Positions 11,323 through 18,216 of a stretch of DNA of 20,462 nt are shown here, piece after piece. This DNA is from Acanthamoeba lenticulata (Eukaryota > Discosea > Longamoebia > Acanthamoebidae): positions 1 through 20,462 of the forward strand of contig NAVB01003497.1 of assembly GCA_002179805.1 (NCBI GenBank), in the 5' to 3' direction. The stretch's first letter is position 1. Every line of letters starts with the position of its first letter. The position numbers and the translations under genes are program-made. The notes below the pieces were generated by a model. That model made no database searches. It worked only from the letters and a program-made list of their open reading frames with translations, and had not been told where the DNA came from.

Positions 11323-13072
11323 GGCCGGCCGTCGTCCCGCAGATGTCGCAGGACCAAGCGCGGGCGCGGCTGGTGATCGACCAGGTGCAGCAGCTGTTCT
11401 CCACACAGGACCAGCACATCGAGCAGATCCGGCAAATCCAGCAGCAGCTCGTGCTTCAGGCCCAGCAGGCGCAGGCCCAGCAGCAGCCCAACAAGGAGGC
11501 CGTGCGGCAGCTCCAGGAGCAGCAGTGGAAGCTCAACCAGCAGATCGAACTCGAGCTCAAGGAGCTCCAGGCCCTCCACCGCACGGTCATCCTCGACCCG
11601 CCGGCGCTCCACCAGCTCCGCATGCTCCTCCAGCGCCTCAAGATCCAACAGCAGAAGATTGAGCTCTTCCGCCAGGAGCTCCAGGCCGTCCTCAACCCCC
11701 ACGGGCCTGTCTGGTACGTTGTCGTCATCATCATCGTCGTCGTGGGTGGTCGTGAGAAATAACCTGAGGCGGGATGGCAGTATCGTGGCGCTGATGTTGA
11801 CGGACCAGCCGACGCCGCAAGTGCTGTTCAAGGGCAAGACGCTGGAGGACAACTACGTGCTAGCATTGCTGTCGGGTTCCAACGTGAACATCCAGAACAT
11901 CAGCAAGGTCAAGGCCATCCTCGTGGCTGAGGAGAAGAACTGGAAGAACAAGAAGCCCATCGAGAACGACGTCCAGGCCATGGACTCGATGAAGCGCGTC
12001 CTCACGTTCCACAACATCAAGCTCAACGTTTCCACGCGCATGTCGATGGTCTACCTCAAGTTCGCCGTCCAGGTCACCCTCCAGAATGGCGGCACTCACA
12101 CCATCGAGAGCGCCGGCTCGAGCCCCATCATCGTCATCACCAACGAGAGCCAGTGGTGCGACGCCGCCGGCAAGCTTCTCCTCTTCGAGGCCTTTGGTGG
12201 CCAGGTGCGTTGTCCTCTTCCCCTGACCTTCATTATTTAATCATTATTGGCGACAAGTTCGTTGTGTGAAGCTGATGGTGATGATGGTGATTATTTTGGG
12301 GGACAGACGGAGATCCCGTGGCAGCATCTGGCCAACGTGACGCACACGCACTTCCTCAAAGCCACACGACAGGACCCGGGCCGACCCCAGCGGCGGCTCA
12401 ACCACGGCGAATTCCAATACATCCACTACAAGTTCTTTGGTACACGCGCAACAATCACCTGCTGACTCGCCAGCTGCTTGTTTGACTGACGGCTTCTTGG
12501 GGGGTTTATTATGTTTGGTGCTTGATGCAGGCGGCCAGTTGAACGTGTCTCAGCAACAGGCTGGCCGGTTCTGGTCGTGGTTCGGTCAGGTCGTGCAGAC
12601 CCTCCGCTTCAAGCGCCACATCGCCAACATGTGGTTCGTTGGGTACGTACCTTTAAGAACAACAAAAAAGAGCGTTGGGCCTTCAAAGTACTAACAACAA
12701 CGATCAATGATGACCTAAAGGTTGATCTATGGGTTCATCACGAAGAATGCTTGCACGGAGATCTTGAAGAACGAAGATGTGGGCACCTTTGTCATTCGTT
12801 TCAGCGAGAACCATCCGGGCCTGTTCGCCGTGGCCTACGTGGACGACGACCCCTACGAGCGGGTGAAGCACTACCTCGTCAAGCCCGAGGACATATCGTC
12901 CAACAAGAGCTTGCCCGACTTCCTGCGCGAGAAGCCGCAGTTCCTCTACGTCAACCAGCTGGACCCGACCACGGGCGAACTGCACAAACTGCCCAAGGAC
13001 AAGGTGCTCGAGGGCTACTACTCCAAGAGGCAGCTCCACAGCAAGCCCAGCAACGGCTATGTCCTGCTCTGA
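10713..13072 (+). CDS. STAT-family transcription factor with SH2 domain
   Basis: Signal transducer and activator of transcription. After tyrosine phosphorylation such proteins dimerise through SH2-phosphotyrosine contacts and bind DNA. Six exons: 10713-10813, 10967-11713, 11781-12204, 12307-12439, 12531-12642 and 12721-13072, giving 622 codons plus stop. The N terminus is short and acidic (METD-like start with EFWKELTDE). A Gln/His-rich segment spans about residues 98-150, followed by a Gln/Leu-rich coiled coil (150-280). The DNA-binding domain follows (about 283-430; CIVALMLTDQPTPQVLFKGK, then NVSTRMSMVYLKFAVQVT). A linker rich in Trp (RFWSWFGQVV) leads to the SH2 domain (about 505-600), with GTFVIRFSENHPG holding the phosphotyrosine-binding Arg. 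The tail ends SNGYVLL; Tyr619 is the candidate activation site. There is no C-terminal transactivation domain, as in the Dictyostelium STATs I know. A TACTAAC branch-point-like motif lies near 12688 in the last intron. Confidence 0.88.
11159..11325 (+). repeat. CAG/CAA (polyglutamine) repeat region in STAT
   Basis: Interrupted CAG and CAA codons encode Gln runs mixed with His and Pro. The purest part is at 11291-11320. It sits between the acidic N terminus and the coiled coil of the STAT. Such tracts are length-variable and are common in amoebozoan transcription factors. Confidence 0.85.
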
Positions 13073-13510
13073 GGAGGGATTTTTTATCTTCTTCTCCCTC
13101 TACCCACCCACATAAGCCACCTTTGTCGCTACGCCTTGTATCTTGTTGTTGTTGTTGTTGATTTTTCTTCTACTACTGCTGTGTTTCCTTCACTTGTGCT
13201 CGAGTCTTGTGTAGCGAAGGGCACAACCTTGAAGCGCCTTCCTCGTCTGGCCGGCAATTGCCGGGAGAAGCACGAAAGGATTTCTGTGGCCCGGTAGGAA
13301 TCCAAAGAACGCGGGAGCCGGAGCACCGCGCAAAGCGCACAGTTCCCATCTTGCCTACGCGAAATTCCGGCGTTTCGCTTCCGCCGCCAAAGCGGTCGAC
13401 GTCGGCCAGCAGCAGGCCACACTTTTTGCAACGGACAAGCATCTGCGCGCAGTTCACTCCAGAGATAAACACAGAACTTGCCAAACATTTGATTCAACCT
13501 TCAAAACAAA
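13073..13510. promoter_or_regulatory. STAT 3' flank and Rab11 promoter region
   Basis: A 438-bp noncoding gap. The left part has a short GTT repeat (13145-13159). Further on are a 14-bp perfect palindrome, CCGGCAATTGCCGG (13251-13264), and an inverted repeat GCGAAA-N8-TTTCGC (13359-13378). These lie about 250 and 140 bp upstream of the Rab11 start. I see no AATAAA for STAT. No gene is visible. Confidence 0.5.
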
Positions 13511-14428
13511 ATGAGCAAAGACGATGAATACGATTACCTCTTCAAGGGTGCGGCTTTTTCGCACTTGATTGCAACCGTCATCACGCTATCGCTCAAGTGG
13601 GCGATGTTGCGCTACACGCTCAGCTTACTGATGTATTTCTATTTTCCACTGCAGTGGTGTTGATTGGTGACTCGGGGGTTGGTAAGAGTAATCTGCTGTC
13701 GCGGTTTACACGCAACCAGTTTAACCTTGAGTCCAAGTCCACCATCGGTGTGGAATTCGCGACGAGGAGCATCAAATGCGACAACAAAACCATTAAGGCC
13801 CAGATCTGGGACACAGGTTCGTAAAGGAATTACGATTGTGTAATGATGCTTGTCCAATCCTCATAGTGCCCTCTCCTTCTTTTTGTAGCGGGTCAGGAGC
13901 GTTATCGAGCCATCACCAGCGCATACTACCGGGGCGCCGTGGGCGCGCTTTTGGTGTATGACATCTCGAAGGCCGTTACGTACGAGAACGTGGAGAGGTG
14001 GCTCAACGAGCTTCGCGATCATGCCGACAGCAACATTGTCATCATGCTGGTGGGTAACAAGAGCGATCTGAGGCATCTGCGCGCTGTTCCTACCGAGCAG
14101 GCCGCGGCTTTGGCTGAAAAGCACGGTCTCTCGTTCATTGAGACTTCTGCGCTTGATTCGACCAACGTCGAGCTCGCTTTCCAGAAGATCCTCACCGGTA
14201 CCCCTTCCAATCATTTTTTTTCTCTAAAGCTGCCATTTTTTGTGCGCCTTTTCTCCCTTCGCTTCATTAAAGCTTACACTAATCCATTCAACAGAGATCT
14301 TCCACATCGTTAACGGTGGCAAGCAGCTTGAGTCCAAGAAGGATTCGCAAATGACTGAGGGTGAGACGGAGATCGTGTCGGTTGGTCCCGACACAACTCC
14401 CAAGAAGGCTGGCGGCTGCTGCGGCTAA
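13511..14428 (+). CDS. Rab11-type small GTPase
   Basis: Ras-superfamily GTPase of recycling endosomes, in amoebae also linked to the contractile vacuole and secretion. Four exons: 13511-13547, 13655-13816, 13889-14197 and 14295-14428, giving 213 codons plus stop. All three introns are phase 1. The P-loop is GDSGVGKS (residues 17-24). Switch I has [11 protein letters not shown] and switch [22 protein letters not shown] (the second intron splits the DTAG codon for Ala67). The base-binding motifs are NKSD and ETSAL. The [10 protein letters not shown] and [20 protein letters not shown] segments are diagnostic of Rab11. The end GGCCG carries two cysteines (211 and 212) for geranylgeranylation. Length and the start ([12 protein letters not shown]) match Rab11 orthologues. 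Which paralogue it is cannot be told from the window. Confidence 0.95.
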
Positions 14429-14904
14429 GCTGCCTTCCTTTCCTTCTCTTCCTGCTATCTCTTTCCTCCTCGCGGCTCCTCTTTTCTCTCTCCTTCCTCT
14501 CCTTCGATTGATCTCGAGAGAGAGACAGACCAAGACTTCTTGCCTCTCCTCTCTCTCTCTCTCTTTGCCAAGGTCGGCTCGCTTCTTCTCGTTCCCTCCG
14601 TCTGTGTCCGTGGCTTGCGCGTCATCTCGATGATTGCCGGCTTCGTCTGTTCGTCTTCTCCCTCCAAACTCGAGAGTGCGCGCACATGTCGCGGACGAGG
14701 GGGATGATGACTTCATTCCTTTATGTGATTCTTCCCCTTTTTGTAAGAAAACGCACACACACCCCACATTCTGTTATCCCCTTGGAGTTGTGCACTACGT
14801 GAGGGATGTTGTTGGCCAGGAAGAAGAAGAGGAAGACAAGCTCATGGGTTCACAAAGTGGCTGCCATGGCACGTTGAAGGTTTCAATAAAATGTAGAACA
14901 ACAA
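14429..14904. other. Convergent intergenic region of Rab11 and the nuclease
   Basis: A 476-bp gap between convergent stop codons, with no gene seen. It is pyrimidine-rich on the plus strand, with a CT microsatellite at about 14546-14564 and a GA tract near 14515-14525 that could pair with it. AATAAA at 14885-14890 on the plus strand is only 15 nt from the nuclease stop on the other strand, so the two 3' UTRs may overlap. Confidence 0.5.
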
Positions 14905-16157
14905 TCAACCAAAGACGCGGTTGAGGACGCCAGCCAGGCGAACGCCCCCGGCAGCAAGCTGGGCGAGGACAATGGGGAGGTTGTGGGCGTAGTATTCCTG
15001 GGATATCGGGATGGCTGCCCGTTCTGCACAGAAGCCCAGGTGAGGCCTTCTGATGATGGGTTGAGGGAAGCTGCCATACCCTGAACGTTGGTGAAATTGT
15101 AGACATCATTCCTCACAATCTGGAAGCTCTCCTCAGCCCAGGCTGACGGTTCCATTACAGAGAGCCACTGGCTCACCTCTTCAGGATGGGCGTTTATGGC
15201 GTCTTCCAGAATGTAGACGAGCTCTCCCAAATCTTGTTGGAAACTGCAATTTTTGATGACATGTTTGTTAAACCACCACGAACCCCCGAGGGAGGCATCA
15301 ACAACGTACTGTTCAAGTAGACCCGAATCCCAAAGCGAATGGAGGTTGGTCGACTTGCCCCAGAAGGTGCGGACGTCCACCGTGTTGCCTCCTTTATCAT
15401 CGGCGTAGCCGCACTGCTCTCCCCAACAACAACGTCAGTCAGTCCATCAACTCCCACTCCTTGGGCCAAGCTTGGAGGCGAGTACATGAAGCGGCTGATG
15501 AATGTCGCCAACAAAATGGGCGAGGAAGGACAGAGGGCATGGCTGGTCTCCCCGATTGTAGAGGCAGAGCGGCCCCCTCAGACCTCCCGCGGCGAGCAGG
15601 CCTGTGTTGTTGTTGTTGTTGAATGAGAAGTTGATGTGATGGTTGATGCGGGGTGGGGTACGAGTGTAGTTTGCGATCGCCGTCACGACGCAAGCGGGCG
15701 GGTTCCCTGGACAGTACGCGGCCTCGTACTTGACCGCATTCCTGGGGAAGTTGACAAAGTGCAGATCGCCGCTCCACGCTCCTCCCTGCACCAAACACCA
15801 AACACGGCCATTTCACACGAACGTCAGATCGAGCGCCGCATTTTGTTCGGCCAAACGCCTGGGACCGTTGGACCTGCGAGCGAAAGGTATCTGGGTACAC
15901 CGCCGCGGTGGGCAGGGTGGCTCCGTTGAGGTAGTAGTCCACGGCCTGTGTGCGTTGTCACATGTGATGCGTTAAGACAGCGCCTTGGTTTAGCGGCGGC
16001 TGAGAGCACGGAGACGAACCGCTCTCGCTTGCGGGCTGAGGCGGTCATACGCCACTTGCGCGACGGCCTTGTGCCCGAGGCTGCCCCAGGCCTCGCCGTA
16101 CCTTGCCCACAGGGCGAGCAGCACGACCAGGTAAAGTACTGCGACTCCGCGACCCAT
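14905..16157 (-). CDS. Secreted S1/P1-type zinc nuclease
   Basis: Zinc-dependent endonuclease and 3'-nucleotidase family that cuts single-stranded DNA and RNA; likely secreted or in digestive vacuoles. Five exons: 16157-16020, 15945-15874, 15785-15486, 15413-15080 and 15023-14905, giving 320 codons plus stop. The signal peptide (MGRGVAVLYLVVLLALWARY) should be cut before Trp24, giving the mature N-terminal Trp that ligates zinc. All nine ligands of the P1 type are visible: Trp24, His29, Asp65, His79, His160, Asp164, His170, His195 and Asp199. The motifs are WGSLGH, AHFVGDIHQPLH and LHSLWD. The C terminus (GGVRLAGVLNRVFG) is typical of the family. A small Asn run (FNNNNNTG) lies in a surface-type insertion near residue 125. 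The second intron uses a GTCCAA donor chosen by phase. An upstream Met at 16193 would bury the signal peptide. Confidence 0.92.
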
Positions 16158-16393
16158 GCTGTTCTGTGAGGAAGAAGGGCCCTTGCGCGTCACAGACCGC
16201 TAATAACACACGGAACGAAAGAGGCCACGACAGAGAGAAAGAAAGCGAAAGAGAAAATGAAAACGAAAGAGAAGCTCCAGAACCGAGCGAACTGGAGTTG
16301 TCGCTTTCACTTCATCACCGGCGAAATCCTTCGAGGTAAGGAAAAGGTTTGTAGCCTTCGGGCTTCGCACCGACCGCACAGTAAAGCACAACG
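16158..16393. promoter_or_regulatory. Divergent promoter region, nuclease and histone doublet
   Basis: A 236-bp gap between divergent start codons. It contains a purine-rich GAAA/CGAAA stretch (about 16216-16274), a CTCCAG-N11-CTGGAG inverted repeat (16275-16297), and a 4-bp hairpin with a TTCG loop (16353-16364) about 30 nt before the doublet start codon. An in-frame TAA at 16382-16384 supports the ATG at 16394. Confidence 0.5.
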
Positions 16394-17321
16394 ATGAGTC
16401 TGCCGAGAACAACCCAATCTGACTGGCTGCGAGGTTTGGCCCCGGCGTTTTTCCGTGTGCTACAGAGCCATGCGCCCGGGTGTGGCCTGACCAAAAAAGG
16501 CACGTGCATCATGCAGACCTTTATCATGGACCTCCGTGCCTACCTCGTCCACGTACTCCACGCCCTCTTCCTCTGCGCCGTACGCTTGGTTAAAGCTCAC
16601 CTCCCCGGGGAACTGGTGGCAGGAAGCGTGCCGCGTGACCCGTGCCTCGTCGCTTTCGGTCGTGTCGGATCGCGAGATGGCCGAGATGGCGCGCTCGGTT
16701 CTGCCCGGTGCCTTTGTTGAGGTCCGCCCGTCTTCACCGTCCCCGTCCTGTAGCCCGTTGTTGACGACATGCAAGAGCAGAGTGCAGTCGCCCAAGGCAC
16801 TGGCGCAGTCGTGGCGCGCCAACGCCAGCAGGCAACTGCCCAGAGCAGCCAGTCTGATGGCAGCCAAGAGGAATCCGGGTCTGCCGCCGAGCTCGTGTTC
16901 GACGTGGTCTGCCTCACCAACGAGCCGTGGGCGAAGCCCGAGTCTGGGCTCTCCGTGACCGAAGGTTCTTTCCTTCTCTCCCTTGTCTGCGTATACAGAG
17001 CACTCACCATCAACATCAACAACAACACGTTGGTCTTTTCGGCAGATGCGCTGTGCTTCCTCACGGGCGTCCTGCGTACGTTGCCGTCTCTTGTTGTAGA
17101 TAGAAAAAGGTGATGATTTTGACTTCCAAAACACGCAAACGACAGAGGACCTGACGCGACGCATTCTCGTGCTGGGCGCTCGCGAGGCGCACGAGAACAA
17201 GATCCGTCCGAACCAACTCAGATGCGCGATTCAAAGTGATGCCACGCTGGCAAAACTGCTTGCAGATGCAACCCTTCTTCCTGCCGATCTGCCACAGCTT
17301 TCACTTTTCAAACCATTGTGA
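16394..17321 (+). CDS. Divergent histone-fold protein: H2B-H2A doublet
   Basis: Predicted chromatin or DNA-packaging protein made of an H2B-like core followed by an H2A-like core. Exons: 16394-16552, 16623-16721, 16781-16964, 17046-17075 and 17146-17321, about 215 codons plus stop. The H2B part has FRVLQSHAPGCGLTKKGTCI (cf. [20 protein letters not shown]), and after a 70-nt intron EACRVTRASSLSVVSDREMA then RSVLPGAF (cf. the H2B helix before LLLPGEL), without gaps. A Gln/Ser/Gly linker of about 34 residues follows. The H2A part has ALCFLTGVLQDLTRRILVLG, AREAHENKIRPNQLRCAI and SDATLAKLL, matching alpha-2 to alpha-C of H2A. There are no Lys-rich tails. The linker intron could instead be 16708-16787 (208 codons). 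A separate H2A start at ATG 16769 is the main rival to a fusion. The histone-fold call is firm; the fusion is inferred. Confidence 0.75.
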
Positions 17322-17536
17322 AGAGAGCAACAACAAAGAGTGAGGAGGATCGGGCAAATTTTTTTCTTTTGAATTTTTATTCCAAGTCAAAAGAGGACTA
17401 ACAAGGTAAGTGTCTCCTTAACAGGACGTGGTGCAGCAGCTTGGTAACCACTCCAACCTCTCTGAGACAACAGCTGCACGACCTCCTTGTTTCCTTTGAC
17501 ATCTCAGTACGCTGTCTCCTGGTCCACTCCACCACC
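17322..17536. promoter_or_regulatory. Gap between histone doublet and MORN gene
   Basis: 215 bp with no gene seen. It has an AT-rich T-run stretch (17358-17392). I see neither AATAAA nor a canonical replication-dependent histone 3' stem-loop after the doublet stop codon. The MORN promoter and 5' UTR must lie here. Confidence 0.4.
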
Positions 17537-18111
17537 ATGCCTTCAGTACGCTTCGACGCTCCACAGATCTTCATACAAACATAGAATAACGCTGTTGTGG
17601 TGCGCAGCAAAAGATTGTTCACACGGATGGGAGCACCTACGAGGGCGAGGTAGACAGCCAAGAGCAACCACATGGCGATGGGGAGTACAGGTGGGTGAAT
17701 GGGGACGTGTACCAGGGCGAGTGGGAGCACGGCGTCCGCGAGGGCGAAGGCTGCTGCACCTACGGCTCGGGCAACGTGTACAAGGGCGACTGGCGCAACA
17801 ACCAAAAGCACGGCAAAGGCGAGTTCCACTGGGCCTCGGGCGACTCCTACAAGGGCGAGTGGGAGAACGACACGCAGCACGGCAAGGGCACCTACATCTA
17901 CGCCTCGGGCAATGTGTACCATGGCGAGTGGGACAATGACGTCAAGAAGGGCAAGGGCAAGTTCACCTGGGCCGCCTCGGGCAACGTCTACAAGGGCGAG
18001 TGGGACGACGACAAGCCCCACGGCAAAGGCAAGTTCATCAGCGGGGCGGATGGCCGCAAGGTTCGTCGCCACTACGTCGCTGGCCAATGCACCCATGAAG
18101 AGGAGTGCTAG
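17537..18111 (+). CDS. Small MORN-repeat protein
   Basis: MORN repeats bind phospholipids or act as protein scaffolds at membranes and cytoskeleton; this one has no catalytic domain. Two exons: 17537-17545 (only nine coding bases, Met-Pro-Ser) and 17608-18111, giving 170 codons plus stop. Six MORN units run through the protein: YEGEVDSQEQPHGDGEY, YQGEWEHGVREGEG, YKGDWRNNQKHGKGEF, YKGEWENDTQHGKG, YHGEWDNDVKKGKGKF and YKGEWDDDKPHGKGKF. The tail (RKVRRHYVAGQCTHEEEC) is short and ends in Cys. The tiny first exon is inferred from phase-0 splicing of a GTACGC donor to a GCGCAG acceptor; an upstream untranslated start cannot be excluded. Candidate poly(A) signal AATAAA is at 18191-18196. Confidence 0.85.
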
Positions 18112-18190
18112 ACTAGCATGAAGAACATGGTGTTTGTAGAAACAGATAATTATTTTCAACTCTTTTATCTTAATATTTTGGCTTGAAAAT

Positions 18191-18196
18191 AATAAA
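18191..18196 (+). terminator. Candidate poly(A) signal of the MORN gene (AATAAA)
   Basis: AATAAA about 80 nt after the MORN stop, inside the 105-bp convergent gap shared with the kinase gene. Its position is typical for a poly(A) signal. Confidence 0.55.
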
Positions 18197-18216
18197 TGAA
18201 TATATTTTGTTTAACT

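Noticed and set aside
13073..13510. Possible small gene or tRNA between STAT and Rab11
   Set aside because: The frames found have no family match, codon pattern or splice logic, and no tRNA cloverleaf or box A/B pair could be traced.
14515..14570. GA/CT microsatellite as a functional hairpin
   Set aside because: The arms are imperfect and simple; a low-complexity 3' UTR tract explains them.
16553..16720. Unspliced read-through of the H2B exon, which also shows an LPGEL-like string
   Set aside because: The string AHLPGELVAG in the unspliced frame looks like H2B by chance. Splicing 16553-16622 instead gives a gapless match through the whole H2B alpha-2/alpha-3/alpha-C region.
16460..17200. 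Minus-strand 246-codon ORF antisense to the histone doublet
   Set aside because: No family resemblance, and it ignores the consistent GT-AG introns and histone-fold homology on the plus strand.
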